Source: Sambucus nigra (lineage: Eukaryota; Streptophyta; Magnoliopsida; Dipsacales; Adoxaceae). Taken from it: a stretch of DNA of 64,000 nt. Made by a program: the position numbers and the translations under genes. Positions 35,100-47,003 of the stretch are shown piece by piece (positions within the stretch are counted from its first letter, which is position 1; each line of letters opens with the position of its first letter). Location of the stretch: contig OX422217.1 of the NCBI GenBank assembly GCA_949130495.1, positions 571,178,606-571,242,605 of the forward strand, in the 5' to 3' direction. The notes below the pieces were generated by a model. It saw only the letters and a program-made list of their open reading frames with translations, made no database searches and had not been told where the DNA came from.

Positions 35100-35111
35100 T
35101 GGTATGACAGC
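35100..35111 (+). other. Copia-4 primer-binding site, mutated
   Basis: TGGTATGACAGC, three bases after the 5' LTR; differs from the initiator-Met consensus TGGTATCAGAGC at three adjacent positions, so priming would now be impaired. Confidence 0.85.
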
Positions 35112-35206
35112 AGGTTACGCAAATTTATCACATATTCCTATTTTTCGCAAAAATTGTGTGATGTTGAATTTTTGAAAAAATCTGATTTTTTTAAAAGTTT
35201 GTCCCA

Positions 35207-35852
35207 ATGTTTCCAAACAAAAACTTATATAGTCTGTTACCAATTTTTGACGAGTCTAATTATGCTTACTGTAAAGCCCGAATGAAAGCCCCATTTAAAA
35301 GCAATCGATGAAAGAGTTTGGGTCATTTGTGAAAGAGGCTGGAATCCTCCGACCGTTGCCCCAAATAATGTCACGAATTTAAAACCTGTGTCAGATAGGA
35401 CTAAGGATGTGTTTAGGTGGAGCACTTACAATTCACGAGTGCTAGTGCAATTTTTGGGCACGTCACCCCTGATGAGTTATGACGTATTATGACGTGCACC
35501 ACGTCTAAAAAAGTGTGGGATATTTTGCAACTCACCCACGAGGGCACTAACGCGGTCAAAGTGTCTAAAATTCAAAATTTGACCACTCAATTTGAGAGAC
35601 TCACTATGTTAGAGAATGAGTGTTTTGGCGAGTTTTATGCATGTTTATCTTAAATTGTCAATACGAGTTTTAACCTAGGTGAGTCTATACCTGACGCACG
35701 AGTGGTTAAAAAGATTTTAAGATCGCTCCCTAAACGTTTTATCCCCAAAGTAACTATTTTGAATACCTTAGGAAATTTGAATCGTCTGAAATTAGAAGAG
35801 TTGGTAGGAGACCTACAGACGTACGAAATTGACAAGTTTCCTGAAACTATCA
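35207..35852 (+). pseudogene. Copia-4 Gag, N-terminal part
   Basis: Starts at an ATG giving MFPNKNLYSLLPIFDESNYAY, aligned with the Copia-1 Gag opening. Frameshift within the first 35 codons, then recognisable blocks TSKKVWDILQLTHEGTNAVK and VVKKILRSLPKRFIPKVTI up to LVGDLQTYEIDKFPE, where Copia-3 interrupts it. Several stops. The rest of the gene is at 42716-43891. Confidence 0.85.
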
Positions 35853-37440
35853 TGAGAAAGATGGAACCCCGGTTTGTTAATTTTCGCAATTAAAAATAAA
35901 TTAATAATTTTCTTTTTGTAAACTCGAGATGATGCGGAAGCGAAGAAAGGTGATGGTTCACTAAAATTGAGCAATGAATATAAACCACTTAAACCGATTA
36001 GTTCAATCCAAGTCCTAGAATTTGCCTAAGTCATAATTAACAATATTCCGAAGTTAGGCGAAACCAAATTTTAGCAAATGACTTGAATTAAACAAACTTT
36101 ACCCAATATTTAATTTAGTCCCAAATTAAATGAAGTGTGATAGTTTAAACCGAATTTTATCTTGAATTATTCTAAACATGCGTGCTACGTTATTTATGCA
36201 AGATAAAATACACCAATCACACTACGCCGCGATGTACGAGGAAAAACCCAAGACGGGAAACAACCTCGGACGGCCCTAGCCACAAATCCACTAGATACGG
36301 AATTGCAATTACAAGACAGATAGACTTACAACGCACGAATCGATCCCTCTCAAGCCTCGACGCTTCTTCTTGTAGACACCTCTTCCTAGCGGATAACCTT
36401 GGAACACCACTGCGGTCTCGGAATCCACCGATAGGACTTTATATGGTCACCGTCACCCAAGCATGGAGCCTTTCTCCGTGTGGGTAAATTAACATAGAAA
36501 CACTTCTTCTTTCTTTGTGGGTGGTGGAAGCAAAACCCAAAACTTCTCTTCAATTCGGCGTAGAGAAAACCGGTGCCAAACTCCAAGCAACTGATAAGTA
36601 TATGTGAACTTGGAATAAACTCAATTGGGTGTAAACACTAGAGTGATGAAAATATTTCTCTCAAAATCTCACTCAAAACATGAACATTTTCCTAAACAAT
36701 TTTTGTTCTCAAACTCTCTCTAAGAGATAAACAAGAATGGAAAAGTTAGATTGGAAAATGTTATTCCCGCACATAATAAAGTCTGAAATAGTTGGTTAAA
36801 AACCAAGTGGGGAAGTGGGTGCAAAACTGCCAAAGACTGCCAAAAACTGTTCCCGCCTGGCATCTCGTTCGAACGAGACTTCTAACGACGTTCCAGATTG
36901 AACTCGTTAGAATCTCGTTAGATATCTCATTCGAACAGAAGGTTCGTTCGAACGACATATCGAACGACATGTCAGTGGCCTAATATGGGAACTCGTTGGC
37001 AGGTTCGTTCGAACGACATTTTCGTTCGAACGACAATCTCGTTCAAACGACTCTATCGAATGAAAAACCAGAAAGTTTGGAAAATTCTATTTTAGCCCAG
37101 AAAACTTTATAAACATATTTTAAAGTTTTATTTAATTCTTTTTGAAAATTAAAACACAGTTTTTACAAAACCTAACACCCAATAAACTTTGTTCCAAGCT
37201 CCTATATATATAATATTGCATTCATACCTTGGGAGCATGGAACTATGGTTGATGACGTAGAAACGAGGCATGCAAACCGGCACATTTGATGAAGCTTTAT
37301 ACTCTTTGCCGCTACGTCTTCAACAAACACTACATAGGCTTGAGAATATTACAATAAAATACTATCCTATGAATAAATGTTTTTGTCGGGAATTGAGCCA
37401 AAACTATATATGGACTCAATTGGAAATTTCTGTCCTTACA
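35853..37440 (-). repeat. Copia-3 3' LTR
   Basis: 1588 bp. It lacks a 32-bp stretch of the TCGTTCGAACGA array that is present in the 5' LTR (compare 36867 with 42108-42140); otherwise the two copies differ by scattered single bases. Confidence 0.95.
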
Positions 37441-39062
37441 AATCTCCCCCTTTGGCTATTCCGGGACAAAAACCAAACAAAAATCCTAAAGGGCCGTCAA
37501 GCTCTACTAGACTCAAAACATAACCAACCCAAACTTGACTCAACCCAAGGATCAAACGCTTTGCCGTTTAAATAATGCCGCTATAGAATAATTCCTGCAC
37601 ACTTAAGCAAACTCATCAAATGCATTGGGAATATCAAAGTCTTAAATGCAATTGTAATTAATTACTCCCCCTAAATGAATTCTCCCCTTTATCAAACACA
37701 AGACCTACTTAGAAAGACGTCTCCCCCTAAGATAAATCTCCTCGAACCTAAGATACTATAATAATAGGATTAGATACCATTTCTCCCCCTATCATCATTC
37801 TCCCCCTTTTTGTTCAGGAATAGGCAAAGGATAAAGAACTAATAAACATAAAAGCATGTTGAAGCTTAAAGTGATAAGACATTAAAGCATATGGGCAATA
37901 AAAGCAAGGCAAAGACAAACAAATATCATATATATATATATACTATAAATATACCAATAAGTACTTGTATATATAAATAGATATAAACTCACACATGACA
38001 CAAAATACAATAAGTTTGCACACTCGTATGGCAAAAATGTGTCATATGGAAACGGAAGTGTTGGGGTGTGAACTAGCAACAATTAAATTTAGACCCAAAC
38101 ACTTAAGAAACGTCCACGGAGTTCTCATTTGATTGCAAACTTCATCACAGTTAAATATAACCTCATGTGACAATATAGATTGAACTCAATGAACAAACAT
38201 ACACAATGCATACAAGCCTAGCATGATGATGATTCTACAAACCAAATAGAGTCATGACATTAAAGACAACTAGGATAAACGGACATTGTGAAAACCGTTG
38301 ATATACCATCCAATTCTCCATTAATAAGCATATATAATCTTTTGCTTTTGAATGAATATATCAAACAAACATAGGCCTTGGAAATTGTTTTCTTTTTAAT
38401 GCCAAATATTATGTTTTTAGGCCTTTGGATCACGTATTTCTTTTAGATCCAATAAACGGTGGCTTACTATCGCAAAGGATCACTTAGTCCTTTCGGAGCC
38501 CTTCCCCGTGCATATTTATTTTTATCATGTTTTCATTTTTCACACAAATCTCACATGCAACGGATTTTGACATGCACTAGTCCTCCTAGGTCATAGATAT
38601 GTAGATGACTAGATTGATAGGAGAACACCTCAAAAAGCTCAAATATAACATGTGACATTAAGATTTCAAAAGAGCTCGTGCATGTGTGAAAAGAGGCATA
38701 TAAAAATAGAATCCATTTAAACAACACAAAATCCAACAACTCCACAAAAATATGGTAAAGAACATAATAAGGATTGATAATCTAAACCAAAAGTTCTAGC
38801 CACGTGGAAGCGTAAAAGATGGGATTCAAACACAAATATATGCCACATAAAGTGTGTCAAACAAAAATACACACAAAAAAAATCTTTTTATATTTTTCAA
38901 TTAATTCAAACACAAAATATAATACAAAAAGATAAACAAGTCAAAATTTCTAGCATGTGATATGAAATAAGGCAATGACTAGAAAATGACTAAACAAGCA
39001 TACATTTAGCATGTGAATATAGCATGAAGTACAAACGCTAAAGTATGCAAACACTAACACAT
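37441..39062 (-). other. Copia-3 noncoding 3' region
   Basis: AT-rich, collinear with Copia-2 20242-22008 but shorter by a deletion near 38880 (the block 21710-21830 of Copia-2 is missing). Contains polypurine-like tracts at about 37668-37812. No supported ORF. Confidence 0.75.
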
Positions 39063-41039
39063 TCATCCTTTAGATTTAGCAAGGGAGGAAGCATGTGAAA
39101 GTAAATGAGAATCATAAACCCTATTTTGCAAGGCAACCAAGTCGGATTTCCTAACCCAAATTAATGAAGAATGACTATCTTGGGGTGTTGGAACGTTAAC
39201 TACCGTGGTTACTTTACTATGGGATTTTCTAGGAATTCGTTTAAGATCAAAACAAAATTTCCTAAGATGACCTTTTCGACCACAAATAGTACAAGTAAAA
39301 GCATGTCGAAAAGATTTACCTAAGGAGTGATCTTTAAATGCATTCCTAGTAGATTCTCCTAAAATATTGGTCTTGGCTTTATGAGTAGATTCATTACTAG
39401 TATTGAAACCTGAACCACAAGTGTCATTTTTAATTTGGACCTTTCCTAACATTTTATCAAGTTTTTTCGAACGACACTCCAAATCAAATTTGACATTACT
39501 AGAATCTTTTAATTTATTTTCCAATTCTAAAATGTTAGATTCTAATAAAACATTTTGCTCTCCAAAAGCAAGAAGCTCCTTTTTCAAGGATTCCATTAAA
39601 CCCTTAAGGCTATCTCTTTCGCCTTCTACATATTCAAGCTTCTCTTGAAGAGTCCTTTCACGTGTCCTAAGGTCTTCTATTAAAGCACTTTCATCAACGA
39701 CCTTGACACTTTCTCTTAAACTAGCTTCTAACTTCAAATTAGCTCTTTTTAATTTAATAGATTCTTTATAAAGCTCTTGAAAAGCATTTTGAAGTTCAAT
39801 CACATTAACCTCTTCCTCATTTTCACTCTCTCTTTCTTCTCCACTTTCACTATCATAAAAAACAAGAGAATCATGTACAATGACCTTGGAAGTGGCATGT
39901 GCTATCATTTCATCAATCGATGAGTTCTCACTATCGCTCACATGACTAGCCATAAAAAACACAAAATTTTTCTTAGTGGGGGAATCGGGCTTTTCTTCCT
40001 TATCACTATCACTAAGGTTCGCATTATATGAAATGGGTCGCTTACCCTCTTTCCTTAGTTTAGTGGGGCACTCATAAGCGCTATGGCCATAACCTTCACA
40101 ACCAAAACACTTATTACACTCGTCCCTATCTAAATTTTCATTACTAGGTTTAGGGATCTTTTCGACTTTAGGCATCTTCTCCGTTTTAGAAATCTTCTCG
40201 TTCTTGTCATGCTTAGAAGATTCAAATTTCTTAAAATCATTTTTAAATTTATCTTTGTTAATTTTGAGAAATTTTCTAAATTTGCGAGCAAATAAAGCCA
40301 TGTCTTCCGAGTCACTATCACTATCGCTCTCTACTACTTGTTTGACCTCTTTTCGGGCTTTTAATGCAACGCCCTTTTCCATTTTCTTTTCAGTTTTAGA
40401 GGGAAACATATCTAGTTCATAGGTTTGTAAATCACCTACAAGCTTTTCTAATTTCGTAGAGGCTAAAGTTGGTAAAGAATTTAAAACGGTCACCTTTGGA
40501 ATAAATCTATCGGGTAGAAACCTTAAAATTTTCTTTACAACACGGTCGTCAGGTATTTTCTCTCCCAAGTTAAAAGATGAATTAACAATATCAGAAAGTC
40601 TAGCATAAAATTCATCATAAGTTTCTTTATCATTCATTTTGATAGTTTCAAATTGAGTGGTGAGGTTTTGGAGTTTTGAAGCTTTAACGACACTAGTTCC
40701 TTCATGAGTTAATTGTAAAATATCCCAAGCTTCTTTAGCGGTCTCACACGTCATAATACGTCGGAATTCTTCCGGTGTGACAGCGCTAAACAAGGCATTT
40801 AAACCACGAGAATTGAAATTAGCAAGTTTAAACTCATTTTCAGTCCATCTATCGGCGGGTTTGATAACACGTTCATTTTCAACTAAATAAGATGGTGGGG
40901 ACCACCCGTTAACAACAGACATCCAAACTCTTTCATTGATAGATTTTAGTGCAGATCTCATACGCGCTTTCCAATACGCGTAGTTTGAACCATCGAAAAT
41001 AGGAAATTTTGAAAATGGGGAAAAATCCATTTTAGCCAA
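39063..41039 (-). CDS. Copia-3 Gag, intact 658-residue nucleocapsid protein
   Basis: Uninterrupted gene starting MAKMDFSPFSKFPIFDGSNY about 40 bp after the PBS. Residues 1-210 form the UBN2-type Gag domain (YWKARMRSALKS, FDEFYARLSD-like, RVVKKIL). A charged linker with an acidic SDSDSED patch follows. Knuckle 1, CFGCEGYGHSAYEC, is at about residue 325. A long coiled coil (about 420-545) leads to knuckle 2, CTICGRKGHLRKFC, near residue 590. It ends SLAKSKG. Such a protein would package element RNA into particles; protease, integrase and RT would have to come from another element. The open frame and few LTR differences point to a young insertion. Confidence 0.92.
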   Translation of the reverse strand: MAKMDFSPFSKFPIFDGSNYAYWKARMRSALKSINERVWMSVVNGWSPPSYLVENERVIKPADRWTENEFKLANFNSRGLNALFSAVTPEEFRRIMTCETAKEAWDILQLTHEGTSVVKASKLQNLTTQFETIKMNDKETYDEFYARLSDIVNSSFNLGEKIPDDRVVKKILRFLPDRFIPKVTVLNSLPTLASTKLEKLVGDLQTYELDMFPSKTEKKMEKGVALKARKEVKQVVESDSDSDSEDMALFARKFRKFLKINKDKFKNDFKKFESSKHDKNEKISKTEKMPKVEKIPKPSNENLDRDECNKCFGCEGYGHSAYECPTKLRKEGKRPISYNANLSDSDKEEKPDSPTKKNFVFFMASHVSDSENSSIDEMIAHATSKVIVHDSLVFYDSESGEERESENEEEVNVIELQNAFQELYKESIKLKRANLKLEASLRESVKVVDESALIEDLRTRERTLQEKLEYVEGERDSLKGLMESLKKELLAFGEQNVLLESNILELENKLKDSSNVKFDLECRSKKLDKMLGKVQIKNDTCGSGFNTSNESTHKAKTNILGESTRNAFKDHSLGKSFRHAFTCTICGRKGHLRKFCFDLKRIPRKSHSKVTTVVNVPTPQDSHSSLIWVRKSDLVALQNRVYDSHLLSHASSLAKSKG

Positions 41040-41081
41040 AAATTATTTAAAGGATTGTTAACGAAATAATTTATCTCTTTG

Positions 41082-41093
41082 GCTCTGATACCA
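41082..41093 (-). other. Copia-3 primer-binding site
   Basis: Minus-strand TGGTATCAGAGC, three bases internal to the 5' LTR; exact initiator-Met type. Confidence 0.93.
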
Positions 41094-41096
41094 ATT

Positions 41097-42715
41097 TGAG
41101 GAAGATGGAACCCCGGTTTTTTAATTTTTGCAATTAAAAATAAATTAGTAATTTCCTTTTGTAAACTCGAGATGATGCGAAAGCGAAGAAAGGTGATGGT
41201 TCACTAAAATTGAGCAATGAATATAAACCACTTAAACCGATTAGTTCAATCCAAGTCCTAGAATTTGCCTAAGTCATAATTAACAATATTCCGAAGTTAG
41301 GCGAAACCAAATTTTAGCAAATGACTTGAATTAAACAAACTTTACCCAATATTTAATTTAGTCCCAAATTAAATGAAGTGTGATAGTTTAAACCGAATTT
41401 TATCTTGAATTATTCTAAACATGCGTGCTACGTTATTTATGCAAGATAAAATACACCAATCACACTACGCCGCGATGTACGAGGAAAAACCCAAGACGGG
41501 AAACAACCTCGGACGACCCTAGACACAAATCCACTAGATACGGAATTACAATTACAAGACAGATAGACTTACAACGCACGACTCGATCCCTCTCAACCCT
41601 CGACGCTTCTTCTTGTAGACACCTCTTCCTAGCAGATAACCTTGGAACACCACCGCGGTCTCGGAATCCACCGATAGGACTTTATATGGTCACCGTCACC
41701 CAAGCATGGAGCCTTTCTTCGTGTGGGTAAATTAACATAGAAACACTTCTTCTTTCTTTGTGGGTGGTGGAAGCAAAACCCAAAACTTCTCTTCAATTCG
41801 GTGTAGAGAAAACCGGTGTCAAACTCCAAGCAATTGATAAGTATATGTGAACATGGAATAAACTCAATTGGGAGTAAACACTAGAGTGATGAAAATATTT
41901 CTCTCAAAATCTCACTCAAAACATGAACATTTTCCTAAACAATTTTTGTTCTCAAACTCTCTCTAAGAGATAAACAATAATGGAAAAGTTAGATTTGAAA
42001 ATGTTATTCCCGCACATAATAAAGTCTGAAATAGTTGGTTAAAAACCAAGTGGGGAAGTGGGTGCAAAACTTCCAAAAACTGCCAAAAACTGTTCCCGCC
42101 TGGCATCTCGTTCGAATGACATTTCGTTCGAACGAAATCTCGTTCGAACGAGACTTCTAACGACGTTCCAGATTGAACTCGTTAGAATCTCGTTAGATAT
42201 CTCGTTCGAACAGAAGGTTCGTTCGAACGACATATCGAACGACATGTCAGTGGCCTAATATGGGAACTCGTTGGCAGGTTCGTTCGAACGACATTTTCGT
42301 TCGAACGACATTCTCGTTCGAACGACTCTATCGAACGAAAAACCAGAAAGTTTGGAAAATTCTATTTTAGCCCAGAAAACTTTATAAACATATTTTAAAG
42401 TTTTATTTAATTCTTTTTGAAAATTAAAACACAGTTTTTACAAAACCTAACACCCAATAAACTTTGTTCCAAGCTCCTATATAAATAATATTGCATTCAT
42501 ACCTTGGGAGAATGGAACTATGGTTGATGACGTAGAAACGAGGCACGCAAATCGGCACATTTGATGAAGCTTTATACTCTTTGCCGCTACGTCTTCAACA
42601 AACACTACATAGGCTTGAGAATATTACAATAAAATACTATCCTATGAATAAATGTTTTTGTACGGAATTGAGCCAAAACTATATATGGACTCAATTGGAA
42701 ATTTGTGTCCTTACA
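41097..42715 (-). repeat. Copia-3 5' LTR
   Basis: 1619 bp; begins TGAGGAAGATGG, ends GTGTCCTTACA in plus coordinates, then TSD TATCA. Confidence 0.95.
42007..42335 (-). promoter_or_regulatory. Copia-3 U3 palindrome array and weak TATA-like box
   Basis: TCGTTCGAACGA copies and variants at 42108-42335, followed on the minus strand by an AT-rich CTTTATTATG at about 42016-42025. Same layout as Copia-2. Confidence 0.5.
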
Positions 42716-43891
42716 TATCAAACCTAAGGATAGAGGGGTAGTGCTTAAAGCCCAATCTAAGAAAAGAAAGTTAGTTTTTGTGAGTCCAAGTCTGAGGATG
42801 AGTCTAAGTTTGACATGGCCCTTCTTGCAAAGAATTTTAACAAATTTCTCCAGTTTTCAAAGTAAAATTATATTAATAAAAGATTTTCGGATGAAAAAAA
42901 AGAAACATAAGACCAAAGAAAGCGGTGAGAAAGAGAAACAGGGTGAATAAAAGTTTAAAATTTTTAAAAAAAAAAAGTGTGAGGGGAGAGGTTACAAGTC
43001 ATTTGAGTGTCCCACTAGACTTAGGAGAGACGAAAAGAAAGTTGCCATGCCAGTTACCATTAGTGATAGTGAGGGATAAGAGGAAAATGAGGAAGATGAG
43101 TCCAATAAAGGTTTAGGATATGGGATGTGTTTAGACTTTTCGAGTTGTGTGAGCACACCCACTTTGTCCCACGACGATGAGGACACTTGTGCACGTGATT
43201 CCCCCAAGGAGGTTTTGAGTGTTTCTAGCGAGTCTGAGAGTGAGTGCGCTAGTGATGATGATAGTGAGCCCCAGATTACGTTTTGAGAGTTGTACGCCGA
43301 GACCTTAAGGACTAAAAAATTGAATAACAAGTTGGGTATCAAGATGAATGATTTAGAGAGAGAGAGATTGAGAATTTGAAGGAGTTTGAGGAATAAGCTA
43401 GTCAACTCAAGAAAGTTAAGGTTTCTTTGAGTGAGCAGTTGGTTGCTATTTATAGGGAAAAGAGTGAGCTTATAGCCTACGTGTCATAATTAGATACAGA
43501 TCTTAAGGACGCCTTGGAAGCTAAAGTCACTTTGGACAACGCTTCTAAGAAGGTGGTAAAGATGGTTCTCAATCCTGTTTTGGGAAGTGGTGATAGTTTA
43601 GAAATAAGCCATGATGATGTGTCTACTTATTTTGTTGCACCCGAGTCGATTCCTACTTTCGAGTTAGATTCACATGACTCTCGACCAAACCCACCTAGGC
43701 ATCCTGTACCTGTTAGGAGAGAACGTCCTAGTCATTTTGAGAGAGGTGTACGTAGGCCGGTTTATGTTTGCTCCCATTGCAAAAAGAGAGTACACCTTAG
43801 GGAGTTTTGCTTGAATTGGGTTATGTGTCACGCTTTTCTCCTACACATGTTCGAACACATGATCCTACCCATGATAGTTTCTTTCACATAA
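42716..43891 (+). pseudogene. Copia-4 Gag, C-terminal part
   Basis: Continues the Gag split by Copia-3. Knuckle 1 is decayed but readable as KCEGRGYKSFEC (about 42977-43015). Acidic sequence SSESESECASDDDDSE and heptad-like blocks follow with stops. Knuckle 2, CSHCKKRVHLREFC, lies near 43770-43812, with the G of the canonical spacing lost. The frame ends at 43891, and sequence resembling the post-knuckle part of Copia-1 Gag trails to about 44010. Confidence 0.83.
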
Positions 43892-44219
43892 TGATAGATA
43901 GTTTTCACATATTAGAGAGGAATTAAATTTTTTGGTCAACACTTATCATGATTTGATGGAGTTGTTTCAAAACATGTCACCGTCTTTTGAGAACTCCACC
44001 GCACCTACCGGTTGAGGTTTAGAAATGTTTGATAGCATAGGTTGATTTGCACGATGTTATCTTATGCCTATTGCTAGTATGTACCATTTATTTTATACTT
44101 TGTTAGCATTATTGTTTGCTTTTATTATTTTTGGTACTGTTTTAGCACTGTTTTGGATCTGCTTGCCCATTCCAGGAACTGTTTTTTTCGAAAGTTTCTC
44201 ACTAGAAAAAATTGCATGA
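43892..44219 (+). other. Copia-4 gag-to-3'UTR junction (pol absent)
   Basis: From about 44030 (GATTTGCACGATGTTATC, CTATTGCTAGTATGTACCATT) the sequence resembles Copia-1 at 13461-13550, which lies after RNase H. The 3 kb of protease-integrase-RT-RNase H expected between is absent. Confidence 0.75.
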
Positions 44220-44224
44220 TATTC

Positions 44225-45220
44225 TGAAAAGTCCCTTTAATAAGTGCTTAAGGTAAAACCAACTAAATCAATTATTTCCAATTTTATCTTCTTAAACCCT
44301 AAACATGCATCTAGTCATTTTAACCCACTGAATAAATAAATCAAGTGGTAAAAGAAACAAATTCAGGAAAAAATTTCTGAAGGGAAAAAACCTTTTTATT
44401 TCCACTATAATTTGTAAAGTAGCGATTTACAATCGGATTGCAGCAAAAATAAGGTGACATACGAATACCCGCAGGTGTCGGTCGATATCGTCAGTAATGG
44501 AACAACCACAGAAGCTCCACATGAACTGCAACCCTATCTTCAGCAAGGAATACCCTCAAGCACTTCAAATGACCTCAGTCCTGTGTAGGTTTATCCTATC
44601 TAGAAAGAGTTGAACAAAGTCTTCTTCTGAATGTGTTCAAGATCACAAACCTTTGGAACTATGAGAATAGGATCTTGAATAAACAAAGGATGAAACTAAA
44701 CAGAATGGGAATTCTTAGAAATATTCATCTCTACTGAAAACGTCTACGCAGTGTTATTTTTATACCTGAGTTAACTAGAGTCCAAGATAATTGAAACACA
44801 TAAATCGAGGCAATCTCATTCAAGCGACAAACGTTGTTGTTCGAACGAGTTTACATGTCGTTTGAATGACAATAAACCTTTTTCTAGTATTTCATGATTA
44901 TCTTTGTATTAAAAATAATTTAGCTTAGATATAATTAAAATTGTTTTCAAAACTTTAATTTTTAATTACTAAACATTAAAAATATTTAATTCACCTAATA
45001 TTTAAACAACATTCTAAATCATATATTCCTTGATTATTCATACCTCTGTGATCTTAGAACAAACAACATGAGAAATTGAAACTTGACTTGATTTCATCTT
45101 CATGGATTTAATATGCAACTTCCTCAATCTCGAATTAATTACTTGTCTAGACTCAATTTATTTTGTCCAAAATTAAGCCAATTACAAACAAAATAAATTA
45201 ATAAGAAATTTTTGCTTACA
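44225..45220 (-). repeat. Copia-5 3' LTR
   Basis: 996 bp, TGAAAAGTCCC to TTGCTTACA. Contains palindrome variants at 44816-44870 and the TATA box at about 44756-44766 on the minus strand, as in the 5' copy. It diverges noticeably more from its partner than the Copia-2 or Copia-3 LTR pairs do. Confidence 0.9.
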
Positions 45221-45850
45221 AGTCACCCCCTTTGGTTATTCCGGGACAAAACAAAAAAAATGCTAGCTATATTAAATGTACTATTCTAGAAATCTAAATC
45301 TAAAAAATACAGGACATAAATAAACTATGAAGCATCAGCAATGAGTCTAGAACTGTCTATGAATTTGATGTAGCAGGGAATCTCTGAATCTCAAAATAGA
45401 TACCTACATACCTGAGACACAAACAAATATACCCAAGTGAAGTACGGAGTGAATCTCTGAATCTCAAAATAAATACCTACATACATGAGACACAAATATA
45501 TATACCCAAGTGAAGAATGGAGGAACAAAAAATATATCAATAAAGTTTAAACACACACAGTTTACTCCCCCTACATCACATATCTCTCCCATTTTTTGCT
45601 CGGAATAGACAAAGCACGGGGCAGATAAAACTAGCATATAAGAAAAGGGCATAAATGATAAACAGTGACAGTGGATATGAGAAAGATGGTAGTAAGTAAA
45701 TATCGGAAAAAGTAATATCAGAACTGCAGAATGGAATATATACATCCAGTCACAAAAAAATGTGGCATAAACAGTCCATGAGTACATCATATCAGGATAA
45801 ATATCTACATACATCAAGTGACACAAATACAATGTCTCAAAACATAAATA
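45221..45850 (-). other. Copia-5 3' noncoding region
   Basis: AT-rich. A near-duplicate of about 60 bp (GAATCTCTGAATCTCAAAAT...) occurs at about 45379 and 45451. CTCCCCCT near 45565 is a further polypurine-like tract on the minus strand. The ORF at 45464-45832 has no recognisable domain. Confidence 0.6.
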
Positions 45851-46589
45851 TCAATAGGTATCCTCCTCCTCCTCATCCTCCTCCTCCTCATCATCATCAA
45901 GATTAACATATGTGGCAGCTATGTTTCTCAATCCTGATGAACTTGCTCCTCTGGCTATCTCCTGTCGTCTTATCTCCTAAAAAAAGGCAGTCATTTGTGA
46001 GTCACTCCGAGCCCTAGACTCCGCCTCTGCATCAAAATGAGCCATCATATCATCGTACTGTGACGCCATATGTGCCTGTAAAGTATCGAACTCCACTACT
46101 ATGGGTCGTCTATATGTAGAAGGATGAGACCTAGAAGGTATAGAACTCGGCTCAGCAGGAGTAGATGGCTCTCCAAAAACTGATAGGTCAGTAGGAGGTG
46201 GTCTCGCTCTCGCCTCAGAAGGTAAATGACTCTTAGATTAAGTCAAAGTATTATTGTCAATTAAGGAAGGAGTATAAAGGTAGACATCATCCTCTTAAAC
46301 AGGAATTTCTGGAAAAGGGAAAATGCGGGATATAAGGAGACCGTAGGGAAGATTGGGGTGAATAGGAGAGCTACCTATAATGGTAACTGAGGACATAAAA
46401 CAAAACAAAAGAGATGGTAGATCAATGTACCACCTCTGAAATACGACATACATGAAATATAATATATCAAAATCAATTTGAGTATGATTGACTCGAGAAT
46501 ATATAAAGGAGGATACAAAACGATTGAGGATGTGAAAAGATATGTATAACTGATGATGAAACAAAGTAGTCCCAGCAGGCGAAACCTCC
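45851..46589 (-). pseudogene. Copia-5 extra ORF, C-terminal part
   Basis: Continues the frame of 57226-57718 exactly when Gypsy-2 and one CCTCC are set aside (HFCWWEV then SPAGTTLFHHQLYISFHI). Further on come RWYIDLPSLL and LPYGLLISRIF, a proline- and serine-rich stretch, then a heptad-like QAHMASQYDDMMAHF segment and a strongly acidic tail (DDDEEEEDEEEEDTY). Stops after FPEIPV, NNTLT and MTAFF. The pattern resembles the plant mobile-element domain annotated as 'putative plant transposon protein' (PF20167-like), not any Copia enzyme. Confidence 0.65.
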
Positions 46590-47001
46590 TGTGGGTACCC
46601 AAAACTAAGATCATGGGCCTGGATGAGTAGCCCAATTCTGGCGGCCCAAAGTTGAGGCCCCCCACCCCTTACTTTGATTGTGATCCGGTCTTTTCCCACG
46701 TTCCCATTAAGGGAGGTTATAGGGAGAGATGGAAGACATGGGGGAATCCAACACCCCGACTTACCTGAACATACGTGTATATATTGAACCCTAGGTTCGG
46801 GGCAAAAGGACAAGTTGTATTCTCTGTAATCACTCTCCGGAGTATATAGAAATAACATCGATTGCACCACTGTGGACGTAGGCACATCTTTGTTGAACCA
46901 CGTACATCCTTTATTGTGTGATTATCATTTTACATTCCTTGTTCTTATTTGGTGCTTTCCTTTCCCTTATTTATTTGTGTTGCACAATAATTGTCACCAC
47001 A
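46590..47001 (+). repeat. Gypsy-2 5' LTR
   Basis: 412 bp, TGTGGGTACCC to TTGTCACCACA. Upstream of a TATA-like GTGTATATATTGAAC (about 46774) lie TGGGCC, GCCCAA and GGCCCA words, which match plant site II (TGGGCY) promoter elements bound by TCP factors in other genes; a role here is inferred. Confidence 0.92.
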
Positions 47002-47003
47002 AT

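Larger units (their letters stand above)
35853..42715 (-). mobile_element. Copia-3: gag-only Copia-type element with intact Gag
   Basis: LTRs 35853-37440 and 41097-42715, TSD TATCA (35848-35852, 42716-42720), PBS at 41082-41093 and polypurine tract AAAGGGGGAGATT on the minus strand at 37441. The interior is 3.66 kb and contains one intact 658-residue Gag gene and about 1.6 kb noncoding. No enzymatic domain is present in any frame. It inserted into the gag of Copia-4 in the opposite orientation. Its LTR start (TGAGGAAGATGG) differs from Copia-2, but the rest of LTR and interior is closely related. Confidence 0.94.

Noticed and set aside
46295..46885. 196-residue minus-strand ORF
   Set aside because: Chimera: one half is Gypsy-2 LTR read backwards, the other half the end of the Copia-5 extra ORF; the frame across the junction is accidental.
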